DNA of 64,000 nucleotides. Source: Siphonodentalium dalli (Eukaryota; Mollusca; Scaphopoda; Gadilida; Siphonodentaliidae). Positions 1 to 11,667 of this stretch are shown here, piece after piece. A program made the position numbers and the translations under genes. The stretch spans positions 112,791,546 through 112,855,545 of the forward strand of contig CP136068.1 in assembly GCA_032622095.1 (NCBI GenBank). Direction: 5' to 3'. The notes beneath the pieces are model-generated. The model saw only the letters and a list, made by a program, of their open reading frames with translations, was not told the DNA's origin and did not search any database. Within the stretch, counting starts at the first letter, position 1; the number at the start of each line of letters is the position of its first letter.

Positions 1-1279
1 GTAATTTGAATTATTAGATCAAAAGAAACGTCCTGGTTGGTATAGTAAGTACTCACGTATCAACGAAAACACAAGTTCTGGTTCCAAGCTCACGAGCACC
101 ATTGTCCCGGTGTCTAGGGTTTAGATGTTGAATTGGCCGTGTCGGGAACATTGATAACAATCACTGGTTCATAGATCTTCATACTTTATATATGTATAAG
201 ACTTTCTCGATAAGCACAGTGCATAGGCGGAAGAACAGAGGTATTGGTATAGTAGCAAAGTTGTCGGATAAGTGATCCTCCCGCTTTAGAGCACGGGTAG
301 TTATTCCAACCTTTGGTGTATCATGCCTCTTAAATAAGGTCCGAGATACATGATACACTTGGATATGACGTGTATCACTATATACTGTCTTATAGAATGA
401 TACTGGCTTTATCCACCCTAACTTATACAATGGTTGCTACCAGTCATAACCACTTAAGAATGTGATCTTGTTAATTATGTGTGTGTGTTCTACACTATAT
501 ATAATCTGTCTTCTATGTATTGTGCTTATCTATACAATTAACCCTAGCAGTTACAATCACTGGGGAAAGGAAGTTTATCCTAGATTCCAGGAACACATAT
601 AACAACACATAACTATCGGATGTACTATCGGACACTACTAGTAAATGAAGTACTGAAAGTGTCACATCATTAATCAAGCCCAATCTTAGTTATACTAGTC
701 TCTTGTGTAGTTTGGGTTACTATTAAAGTATTAATAAGATATTTAATGAATGTTTGGAATGTATGGTAGCATTCTTACCTGGATCAACATATGCCATGCA
801 CAACGCTGGTCATTATATCATCACCGCTGTTGGCAGTAAACCCCGGCGGGCATCAGTAAACCGCTCACCGGGCTATAACAGTTAGAGTTTTCCATACCAG
901 GGCTAATCTAATCAGTTAAAATTAGTCAATTTAGAGGGCATACCAACCAGTGGATGACGTACATGTATATTCAGATATCAGTTTTCGAGAAAAACCCCAT
1001 CTTAGTCGAGCGGACTTAGAATATCGGGGTAAACTTAAATTTCATTCAGCAACACTTTCACGGCAGAATATAAAAATAGTACATTATAATCACTTACAGT
1101 ACATGTACATGTAGCCCAGGTGCAGTGCTAGCCTATATTATATACTACCAAAACTTTTGGTCAGTTTCTCGATGCCTGACACTTGTAAACGATTGAACGG
1201 GTATATAGTACATGTATGTGAATTAAAGATCTTATTAGTGACACAACACTTCACAAGAGGCTAGACATAAATTTGTAAC
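1..1279. other. AT-rich non-coding stretch
   Basis: I find no gene, RNA or clear repeat boundary here. The stretch is AT-rich and carries isolated ACATGTACATGTA-like motifs (for example near 1100). The open frames present are short, start with non-ATG codons or lack protein-like composition. Confidence 0.5.
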
Positions 1280-1281
1280 TA

Positions 1282-1443
1282 CAGTAATGCTCTAATTAAT
1301 CGACTCCTTAACCACAGCATAATTACGGGTAACTCGGGGAGAGCTTTCCGATGAATGGCAACAAGCCATATATCCAACTAAATCCTGAAAAGTTACACAT
1401 AATTCTGCTGTGGTTAAGGGGTCGATTTCTTAGGGCACTACTG
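1282..1443. mobile_element. Tc1/mariner-like MITE (162 bp, TA target site)
   Basis: The left end reads CAGTAATGCTCTAATTAATC and the right end, reverse-complemented, CAGTAGTGCCCTAAGAAATC. The match continues through a shared CCTTAACCACAGCA block, giving imperfect inverted arms of about 45 bp. Both ends abut TA dinucleotides (1280-1281 and 1444-1445). TA duplication plus CAGT termini are typical of Tc1/mariner-derived MITEs. There is no coding capacity. A lone related end (TACAGCGATGC followed by TTTAATTAATCAATTC) lies near 2267. Confidence 0.7.
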
Positions 1444-1861
1444 TATCTGTTTTAGTGCACATCAAATTTATTTGTTGTCTTTCCTCTTGTAATTTGTCTT
1501 TGGTTGTGTTCGCCATTTCGATGGACAACTACATGTACTGACATCAAATGACTGAAATGAGTCAAAATTTAGCAGTGCAGCCAATTATATAGATAAACAT
1601 AATTAAATAGCATCCAAATTCCAAATGAGCATAAATGATAAAACAAACTTTATTGAGCACACTTTTAATACTAGTAATTACAGCTACAATGAAAGCACCT
1701 AATACAAATTCTAAGTTTGGTAAAACTGTCTGTATACAAAGTTTATCTGACCGTGATGAATAAAACCTATAAATGGGATCATATACATGTATGTTAGATA
1801 TCATTACATGATTATTTGAAAACACATATCCGTATGGAAAACAAACTATTTTACCACTGGC

Positions 1862-1985
1862 CAAGTGGTCCTGCTAATATGCTATGATGCTGATGGTCCT
1901 GCTGAATTGCTATGATGCGGGTAGTGCAATTCATAGCAATTAAGCAGGACCCAACCGCATCATAGCACATTAGCAGGAACACTTG
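1862..1985. repeat. Short foldback palindrome with GTCCTGCTAAT-type ends
   Basis: The left arm (CAAGTGGTCCTGCTAATATG...) pairs with the reverse complement of the right arm (CAAGTGTTCCTGCTAATGTG...). Each arm contains two GTCCTGCT blocks, so the palindrome is also internally repetitive. A third copy of the terminal motif occurs at 46387 (CAAGTTGTCCTGCTAATGTG), showing a dispersed family. No confident target-site duplication was identified. Confidence 0.65.
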
Positions 1986-1989
1986 AACA

Positions 1990-2657
1990 GGGGTATATTT
2001 ACAGTGTCAAATCGAATGGGCATCTTTAAACAATATTTTTGAACAATTTCCTAGAAGTGTTCGAAAATTGAGAACTGAATTTATATTTTTTTTTATGAGG
2101 TTTCGATTGAAAAATTTATAACTTAGCTCATCAGGATTAACAGACTACCAGTATGTTTGGTATATTTTTCTGTAATCGACACCTGCTGATGTGGGGAAAT
2201 ATCATCCATTGTCGCACAGCTATATTCTCTTTCCCAACAAAGTCCATAGAACATACATGTAAAATTACAGCGATGCTTTAATTAATCAATTCGCCTTATA
2301 AAGGTTGACCACCGGGTATTACTGCAGTATCCAGGCGTGTTCATGCGATCAACCGCAGTCAGTTATACAGCCGCAGAATGTGGTCCACCTCACATTTGCA
2401 GTTAGGCTGTATTTTTCATGCGATGTTTATATGAATTTTGTTTAAAGTTGACATTGTAACCACACCAGAATTTTTTTTTATTGTTTCAAAATGTCTAGAT
2501 AGAATTCAGAATTTTTGTGGTAAAAACAATTAACTTGGTTATCACAGTTAACACATATTACTGTGGTAAGATTACCAGCGGGTACCGCATGTCAACAGGG
2601 ACTGCATGCTCTAATTAATTATCAGGTTTAACATGTTTATACTGGATACAGTTCATT
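1990..2657. other. AT-rich intervening sequence
   Basis: No gene is recognised. It holds the solitary Tc1-like terminus near 2267 and a TCTAATTAAT-like fragment near 2610, which look like decayed pieces of the same MITE family as at 1282. Confidence 0.4.
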
Positions 2658-2661
2658 TTAA

Positions 2662-3589
2662 AGGTACTCAATCCGGTTCGATGATCCCCATATAATCAGA
2701 TTCCAACAACAACAACATCATACATTTGTATTTACAAAGGCTGCTTCAGTTACGGTATCAGAATTGATTAATTGCCCTAAAATAATGCTAACCACTGTCA
2801 ACTCAAGTATACAATTGCCTGACATATGTTATTTATCAACATGTTGTTCTACAACATTTGGCCTTATTATCAACAGAAAGCCTCTTGATTTTAGAGTTAT
2901 CCATCTTCATCTGAAATTTGGACCGAGACCGTGGGCCACTATTAATTCTTGATCGCGAAAAATAGTACATTTCAAAAATTGATATATAATAACTCTGAGC
3001 TGTGATAGGTGGGTTCATCGACTCGTACCAAATATCTTTTACCCCCAAGACCAAATAAATAGTAATGTGCGAGCGTTAATTCAGGGGGCCCTTAATCGGA
3101 TTATGCATCTTTAAATTCAAATACAGTTTAAAGATGCATAATCCGATTAAGTGCCCCTCATTTACTATTTACATGTATATGGAATCGGGGGGGGGTAAAA
3201 ATATTTTAATCAAGTCGAGGGACCCACCTACTAGTATCAAAGCTCAGAGTTATTAGATATCGATTTTTGAAATTTTAATATTTATCACCATCGATACTTA
3301 ATAGTGGCCCAGAAATTTGTTACGAGCCGACGGTCTCAGACCAAATTGCGGATGAAGATGGATAACTCTAAAATGAAGAGGCTTTGTGTTGATAATAAGG
3401 CCAAACTTCGTCGAACAGCATTTTGATAAATATAACGTATCAGGCAATTTTATACTATACATGTAGTTGACGGTGGTTAGCATTATTTGTGGGCAATTAA
3501 TCGATTCTGATAACTGAAGTAGCATTTCTAAAAAAAATGTTGTTGTTGGAATCTAATTATATGGGGACATCGAATCTGATTGAGCACCT
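2662..3589. mobile_element. TTAA-flanked foldback element (928 bp)
   Basis: The ends are AGGTACTCAATCCGGTTCG and, reverse-complemented, AGGTGCTCAATCAGATTCG, each bordered by TTAA (2658-2661 and 3590-3593). The two arms, each about 400 bp, match along nearly their whole length (for example the blocks around 2760-2950 and 3300-3530). The centre (about 3085-3165) is itself palindromic, so the element can fold into one long hairpin. TTAA target sites are shared by piggyBac and Kolobok superfamilies; the terminus starting AGG argues against canonical piggyBac (CCC). The matching open frames on opposite strands are a by-product of the inverted arms. Confidence 0.8.
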
Positions 3590-3623
3590 TTAATAGTTAG
3601 CTATATGAGTTATATACACATAA

Positions 3624-4004
3624 GGAGACACCAATTTTTAAGTCCGGTTTACGAACACCTCCTACAACTCTTTTTCCATTTTATGGAGAAAAAAAATAAC
3701 TTTTTTGTCCCAATTTTTTTTACACTAGTACTGATTTTCATGTGCTGTCGCATCCGATTCTCCTTATGATCATTTGCAGATCCATATTTTCATGTATTTC
3801 ATGACAAGAAATGTCTTGTTTTGTTCGGAATTTCATTCGAAAATTTTTTTTTCACAATTTTTGTAAAATTTATGTAAAATTTCAAGATTTACTTGATATA
3901 AATGGGGGTACAATTTTTTTTATTTTTTTCCCTCCTGCATCTATTTTTTTTCTCCCCACATCAGCCCACATGTTCGTAAACCAGACTTAAAAATTGGTGT
4001 CGCC
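3624..4004. mobile_element. PIF/Harbinger-like MITE (381 bp, TAA target site)
   Basis: The left end is GGAGACACCAATTTTTAAGT and the right end, reverse-complemented, GGCGACACCAATTTTTAAGT; the arms match over roughly 36 bp. The flanking trinucleotides are TAA on both sides (3621-3623, 4005-4007). A 3-bp TWA duplication with GG termini is the usual signature of PIF/Harbinger-derived MITEs. The interior is T-rich and non-coding. Confidence 0.75.
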
Positions 4005-4033
4005 TAATAGACATTTAAACTTTGAAAATTGTA

Positions 4034-4262
4034 GGTTTCCGGATGATAACTTCAGTTTGTGTGATCATATCTGAACCAAATGTGGTATGTAAGTTTATCA
4101 GACCAAAATACAGGTCAAGTTCGAATATGGGTGTGCTCCGCCCAATTTTTCGAGAGTTATGGCCCTTTTTCGACTTAGAATCGTGTTAATTTCTGGTTTC
4201 CGCATCATAATTTTAGTTTGTGTGATCAAATCTGAATCAAATTTGGTATGATAGTTTATTAT
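4034..4262. repeat. Two degenerate copies of a ~161-bp tandem unit
   Basis: GGTTTCCGGATGATAAC at 4034 recurs as GGTTTCCGCATCATAAT at 4195. Both are followed by AGTTTGTGTGATC and by AAATxTGGTATG at equivalent positions. Only one full unit and the start of a second are recognisable. Confidence 0.55.
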
Positions 4263-5359
4263 CCACCATTTCATGGGACACTGGTTGGATTGTTCTGAAA
4301 TGTAGTATCGGATTTAGGGGTCCTTGATATATTTTTCAGACAAGCTGATGCCCCAAATGAAGCCACCTTTTCTCACATTTGCTGAAATAGTATCCAAAAC
4401 ATCAACATATCAAAAGCCATTAGACTGAATTAGATAAAAATATATCACTTGGGTCTGTTTAAGCTGGAAAATACTCAAAATTTGTATAATTTTCTGCTAT
4501 TATATCTGCATACTAGCCTTTTTGCTGAATCGTGAATGCCGGTTATATTGCCGTGCGAAATCCTAGTACCAGATAACATTGGGTATGTATATAGCATACC
4601 ACCTGAAAATGGCTTGAATATCACATACCAAAGCGGGATGGGGGTGTGTGTGACACCCTCCTTGATCATAGTCTGTATTCTACAGGGTATGTTAACTGTT
4701 TCGAGTTGGTGCAATTAATGTGATTGTTTAATCTCTACCATCTGAAATCTATTTATAGCATATTTTGCTATCTGATCAATTGCTACTGATATAAAAAAGG
4801 ATAAAGATGGTGTGTCTCTTTCCCAAATGTTCTGTTTACATGTACATTTGGGGGTTTATGAGTCAAATAATAACAGGCAACATGTCCTTATAACACTAAG
4901 AAATAATGTGTTCTTATGAACCAGGACAAAATATGACTATTTCTGGAGCATTACAGCACATTATTACAAATCTATATTTGTAAGCAGTAAGATAATGACA
5001 GGAAACATGTCCTAAGACTAAGAAATAATTTTTTGGTGGGTATTTCACATCACAGCTCATGTGTATACTCACATTAGTTTATGTCATTCAAAGGGAGAAA
5101 CCCATTTAGAAAGTTTAAATGAGACAAAACTACCTCACTGTAATTGTAGTTGCAAGGTACAACATGTACATGTATTCTGGTAAATGACATTGGAACTAAA
5201 ATAATGATTTTTGTGTCCACCGGTATGTCATGTACCGGTATACATTGCAACTACATGTACATGTATCTTGCCTAACATACCATATACATGTATGAAGAGG
5301 GAATTTGCAAGTGTTTTTTAATCAAAATTTTAACCCAACTCTTGTTGTCAGTAAGTTTT
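4263..5359. other. AT-rich non-coding stretch with TACATGTA motifs
   Basis: No gene recognised. ACATGTACATGTA-type motifs cluster around 5160-5290. Short open frames on both strands near 4475-4718 overlap each other and look accidental. Confidence 0.45.
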
Positions 5360-5722
5360 AACCCATGCAGTTTAATGAGTTTATATATAGAGGATCTCCA
5401 ACGGATCCTATAAATTCAGGTCAAAGCGTCATTCGAAAGAGTTTCGATAGCTCTTTCGGGGATGAGAAACTGATTTGCCGGCAAAAGACGCCTTCCGGGT
5501 TTTTTTCGAATCCGAAAATCACGAAAATCGGGGAATTCTGTTTTTAGGATCCTAAAATCCGATCCGCCGGTTAAAAAAAAAAAAAAAGTTTGTTTAAAAC
5601 GCGTTTCGAGACCTTACGATGTCATCCCTGCAAAAATTATTAGGACCCGAAATGGGGAAAAAATTGAGAACTCAAAAATTGCGGGTTCAAAATTATTCCC
5701 CAATCCCCGGAGCGAGCGACGC
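5360..5722. other. Left flank of the 781-bp satellite
   Basis: This segment leads straight into the satellite but is not homologous to the monomer. It has two GGATCC sites, an 8-bp perfect stem (CGAAAGAG...CTCTTTCG near 5433-5457) and a 15-A run near 5574-5588. It might be the remnant of a larger element whose end was amplified, but no terminus can be seen. Confidence 0.35.
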
Positions 5723-6979
5723 TGATCCGGCCTGATCCGGGCTTTTTCGAGCGGGATTTCTTGGATCGGTCGATTACATAAGGTGGACGGTGGCCATATG
5801 AACGCCCACTCATAATTTGGTGTCGCAATGTCCAAAGAATTCGCATTGACAGCGTTTTACGTAAAATCGCGATCGGTTTTGCTGAATCCTGGCTCGCATA
5901 TATGGTAGCCAGGTTAGAAATGATTGAACTGTAGTGCCCTCTGTGCGCCCTTAATGGGACAAATCCCCAATAAAAATTATCAATAATTGCTAAATCAAGG
6001 CTGCACAATACAACAGTGTCCATTTAACTTAATAATTGTCCACAATAGAGGGCACACCAATCGATTCCCCATTGAAACGAAACCCGACAAATTCCCCAAT
6101 ATCGCGTAAAAGATTGACTCCTATATATGGTAGCTACCTAGGGTTTAGTTTTGGTGGGGAATTGAAATAATAACTCAGATATTAGCGCTAATCGTGAGGT
6201 TATTTGGCCATATCGCATCTGTGAACATATGTGCGGAAATATCGGTGACATTTGTGATCGCCCGTGTGACTGTAGATGGGTTCTATAAATATGGGATGCA
6301 TTTTTGTCACATTGGGGATTTTCTCGAATTTAGTATTCGTGGGAAATCGGAATAACACGTCCTTTTTGAACGGATTTTCACGGATCGGTGATTTGACAAC
6401 GAGGGTGGGTGGCGGCCTCAAATACCCATAGATACATCCCACCCTCACAGAAATGGGGAGGGGTGCCACCCAATTGATTACTCTCTATATTATAATAATA
6501 GCTATGATATCCGCCTAATCCGGGTTTTCCGAACGAGATTTCTTGGATCGGTCGATTACATAAGGTGGACGGTGGCCATATAAACGTCCACTCATAATTT
6601 GGTGTCGCAATGTCCAAAGAATTCGCAGTAACAGCGTTTTACGTAAAATCGCGATCGGTTTTGCTGAATCCTGGCTCGCATATATGGTAGCCAGGTTAGA
6701 AATGATTGAACTGAAGTGCCCTCTGTGTTCCCTTAATGGGACAAATCCCCAATTATAATTATCAATAATTGCAAAAGCAAGGCGGCACAATACAATAGTG
6801 TCCATTTAACTTAATAATTGTCCACAATAGAGGGCACACCAATCGATTCCCCATTGAAACGAAACCCGACAAATTCCCCAATATCGCATAAGATTGACTC
6901 CTATATATGGTAGCTACCTAGGGTTTAGTTTTGGAGGGGAATTGAAATAATAACTCAGATATTAGCGCTAATCGTGAGG

Positions 6980-9900
6980 TTATTTGGCCATATCGCATCT
7001 GTGAACATATGTGCAGAAATATCGGTGACATTTGTGATCGACCGTGTGACTGTAGATGGGTTCTATAAATATGGGATGCATTTTTGTCACATTGGGGATT
7101 TTCTCGAATTTAGTATTCGTGGGAAATCGGAATAACACGTCCTTTTTGAACGGGTTTTCACGGATCGGTGATTTGACAACGAGGGTGGGTGGCGGCCTCA
7201 AATACTCATAGATACATCCCACCCTCACAGAAATGGGGAGGGGTGCCACCCAATTGATTACTCTCTATATTATAATAATAGCTATGATATCCGGCCTAAT
7301 CCGGGTTTTCCGAACGAGATTTCTTGGATCGGTCGATTACATAAGGTGGACGGTGGCCATATAAACGTCCACTCATAATTTGGTGTCGCAATGTCCAAAG
7401 AATTCGCAGTGACAGCGTTTTACGTAAAATCGCGATCGGTTTTGCTGAATCCTGGCTCGCATATATGGTCGCCAGGTTAGAAATGATTGCACTGTAGTGC
7501 CCTCTGTGTGCCCTTAATGGGACAAATCCCCAATTATAATTATCAATAATTGCAAAAGCAAGGCGGCACAATACAATAGTGTCCATTTAACTTAATAATT
7601 GTCCACAATAGAGGACACACCAATCGATTCCCCATTGAAACGAAACCCGACAAATTCCCCAATATCGCATAAGATTGACTCCTATATATGGTAGCTACCT
7701 AGGGTTTAGTTTTGGTGGGGAATTGAAATAATAACTGAGATATTAGCGCTAATCGTGAGGTTATTTGGCCATATCGCATCTGTGAACATATGTGCGGAAA
7801 TATCGGTGACATTTGTGATCGCCCGTGTGACTGTAGATGGGTTCTATAAATATGGGATGCATTTTTGTCACATTGGGGATTTTCTCGAATTTAGTATTCG
7901 TGAGAAATCGGAATAACACGTCCTTTTTGAACTGGTTTTCACGGATCGGTGATTTGACAACGAGGGTGGGTGGCGGCCTCAAATACCCATAGATACATCC
8001 CACCCTCACAGAAATGGGGAGGGGTGCCACCCAATTGATTACTCTCTATATTATAATAATAGCTATGATATCCGGCCTAATCCGGGTTTTCCGAACGAGA
8101 TTTCTTGGATCGGTCGATTACATAAGGTGGACGGTGGCCATATAAACGTCCACACATAATTTGGTGTCGCAATGTCCAAAGAATTCGCAGTGACAGCGTT
8201 TTACGTAAAATCGCGATCGGTTTTGCTGAATCCTGGCTCGCATATATGGTAGCCAGGTTAGAAATGATTGAACTGTAGTGCCCTCTGTGCGCCCTTAATG
8301 ATACAAATCCCCAATTATAATTATCAATAATTGCAAAAGCAAGGCGGCACAATACAATAGTGTCCATTTAACTTAATAATTGTCCACAATAGAGGGCACA
8401 CCAATCGATTCCCCATTGAAACGAAACCCGACAAATTCCCCAATATCGCATAAGATTGACTCCTATATATGGTAGCTACCTAGGGTTTAGTTTTGGAGGG
8501 GAATTGAAATAATAACTCAGATATTAGCGCTAATCGTGAGGTTATTTGGCCATATCGCATCTGTGAACATATGTGCAGAAATATCGGTGACATTTGTGAT
8601 CGACCGTGTGACTGTAGATGGGTTCTATAAATATGGGATGCATTTTTGTCACATTGGGGATTTTCTCGAATTTAGTATTCGTGGGAAATCGGAATAACAC
8701 GTCCTTTTTGAACGGGTTTTCACGGATCGGTGATTTGACAACGAGGGTGGGTGGCGGCCTCAAATACCCATAGATACATCCCACCCTCACAGAAATGGGG
8801 AGGGGTGCCACCCAATTGATTACTCTCTATATTATAATAATAGCTATGATATCCGGCCTAATCCGGGTTTTCCGAACGAGATTTCTTGGATCGGTCGATT
8901 ACATAAGGTGGACGGTGGCCATATAAACGTCCACTCATAATTTGGTGTCGCAATGTCCAAAGAATTCGCAGTGACAGCGTTTTACGTAAAATCGCGATCG
9001 GTTTTGCTGAATCCTGGCTCGCATATATGGTCGCCAGGTTAGAAATGATTGCACTGTAGTGCCCTCTGTGTGCCCTTAATGGGACAAATCCCCAATTATA
9101 ATTATCAATAATTGCAAAAGCAAGGCGGCACAATACAATAGTGTCCATTTAACTTAATAATTGTCCACAATAGAGGACACACCAATCGATTCCCCATTGA
9201 AACGAAACCCGACAAATTCCCCAATATCGCATAAGATTGACTCCTATATATGGTAGCTACCTAGGGTTTAGTTTTGGTGGGGAATTGAAATAATAACTGA
9301 GATATTAGCGCTAATCGTGAGGTTATTTGGCCATATCGCATCTGTGAACATATGTGCGGAAATATCGGTGACATTTGTGATCGCCCGTGTGACTGTAGAT
9401 GGGTTCTATAAATATGGGATGCATTTTTGTCACATTGGGGATTTTCTCGAATTTAGTATTCGTGAGAAATCGGAATAACACGTCCTTTTTTAACTGGTTT
9501 TCACGGATCGGTGATTTGACAACGAGGGTGGGTGGCGGCCTCAAATACCCATAGATACATCCCACCCTCACAGAAATGGGGAGGGGTGCCACCCAATTGA
9601 TTACTCTCTATATTATAATAATAGCTATGATATCCGGCCTAATCCGGGTTTTCCGAACGAGATTTCTTGGATCGGTCGATTACATAAGGTGGACGGTGGC
9701 CATATAAACGTCCACACATAATTTGGTGTCGCAATGTCCAAAGAATTCGCAGTGACAGCGTTTTACGTAAAATCGCGATCGGTTTTGCTGAATCCTGGCA
9801 CGCATATATGGTAGCCAGGTTAGAAATGATTGAACTGTAGTGCCCTCTGTGCGCCCTTAATGATACAAATCCCCAATTATAATTATCAATAATTGCAAAA

Positions 9901-10103
9901 GCAAGGCGGCACAATACAATAGTGTCCATTTAACTTAATAATTGTCCACAATAGAGGGCACACCAATCGATTCCCCATTGAAACGAAACCCGACAAATTC
10001 CCCAATATCGCATAAGATTGACTCCTATATATGGTAGCTACCTAGGGTTTAGTTTTGGAGGGGAATTGAAATAATAACTCAGATATTAGCGCTAATCGTG
10101 AGG
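6980..10103. repeat. Dimeric higher-order repeat (1,562 bp) in the 781-bp satellite
   Basis: Variant sites alternate between neighbouring monomers. GACCGTGTGAC (versus GCCCGTGTGAC) marks the monomers starting 6980, 8542 and 10104. A private AATGATACAAATCC variant occurs only near 8296 and 9858. ACACATAATTTGG occurs near 8151 and 9713. All are spaced 1,562 bp, so two-monomer blocks were duplicated as units. Confidence 0.85.
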
Positions 10104-11667
10104 TTATTTGGCCATATCGCATCTGTGAACATATGTGCAGAAATATCGGTGACATTTGTGATCGACCGTGTGACTGTAGATGGGTTCTATAAATATGGGA
10201 TGCATTTTTGTCACATTGGGGATTTTCTCGAATTTAGTATTCGTGGGAAATCGGAATAACACGTCCTTTTTGAACGGGTTTTCACGGATCGGTGATTTGA
10301 CAACGAGGGTGGGTGGCGGCCTCAAATACCCATAGATACATCCCACCCTCACAGAAATGGGGAGGGGTGCCACCCAATTGATTACTCTCTATATTATAAT
10401 AATAGCTATGATATCCGGCCTAATCCGGGTTTTCCGAACGAGATTTCTTGGATCGGTCGATTACATAAGGTGGACGGTGGCCATATAAACGTCCACTCAT
10501 AATTTGGTGTAGCAATGTCCAAAGAATTCGCAGTGACAGCGTTTTACGTAAAATCGCGATCGGTTTTGCTGAATCCTGGCTCGCATATATGGTCGCCAGG
10601 TTAGAAATGATTGAACTGTAGTGCCCTTCTGTGTGCCCTTAATAGGACAAATCCCCAATTATAATTATCAATAATTGCAAAAGCAAGGCGGCACAATACA
10701 ATAGTGTCCATTTAACTTAATAATTGTCCACAATAGAGGACACACCAGTCGATTCCCCATTGAAACGAAACCCGACAAATTCCCCAATATCGCATAAGAT
10801 TGACTCCTATATATGGTAGCTACCTAGGGTTTAGTTTTGGTGGGGAATTGAAATAATAACTGAGATATTAGCGCTAATCGTGAGGTTATTTGGCCATATC
10901 GCATCTGTGAACATATGTGCGGAAATATCGGTGACATTTGTGATCGCCCGTGTGACTGTAGATGGGTTCTATAAATATGGGATGCATTTTTGTCACATTG
11001 GGGATTTTCTCGAATTTAGTATTCGTGGGAAATCGGAATAACACGTCCTTTTTGAACGGGTTTTCACGGATCGGTGATTCGACAACGAGGGTGGGTGGCG
11101 GCCTCAAATACCCATAGATACATCCCACCCTCACAGAAATGGGGAGGGGTGCCACCCAATTGATTACTCTCTATATTATAATAATAGCTATGATATCCGG
11201 CCTAATCCGGGTTTTCCGAACGAGATTTCTTGGATCGGTCGATTACATAAGGTGGACGGTGGCCATATAAACGTCCACTCATAATTTGGTGTAGCAATGT
11301 CCAAAGAATTCGCAGTGACAGCGTTTTACGTAAAATCGCGATCGGTTTTGCTGAATCCTGGCTCGCATATATGGTCGCCAGGTTAGAAATGATTGAACTG
11401 TAGTGCCCTTCTGTGTGCCCTTAATGGGACAAATCCCCAATTATAATTATCAATAATTGCAAAAGCAAGGCGGCACAATACAATAGTGTCCATTTAACTT
11501 AATAATTGTCCACAATAGAGGACACACCAGTCGATTCCCCATTGAAACGAAACCCGACAAATTCCCCAATATCGCATAAGATTGACTCCTATATATGGTA
11601 GCTACCTAGGGTTTAGTTTTGGTGGGGAATTGAAATAATAACTGAGATATTAGCGCTAATCGTGAGG

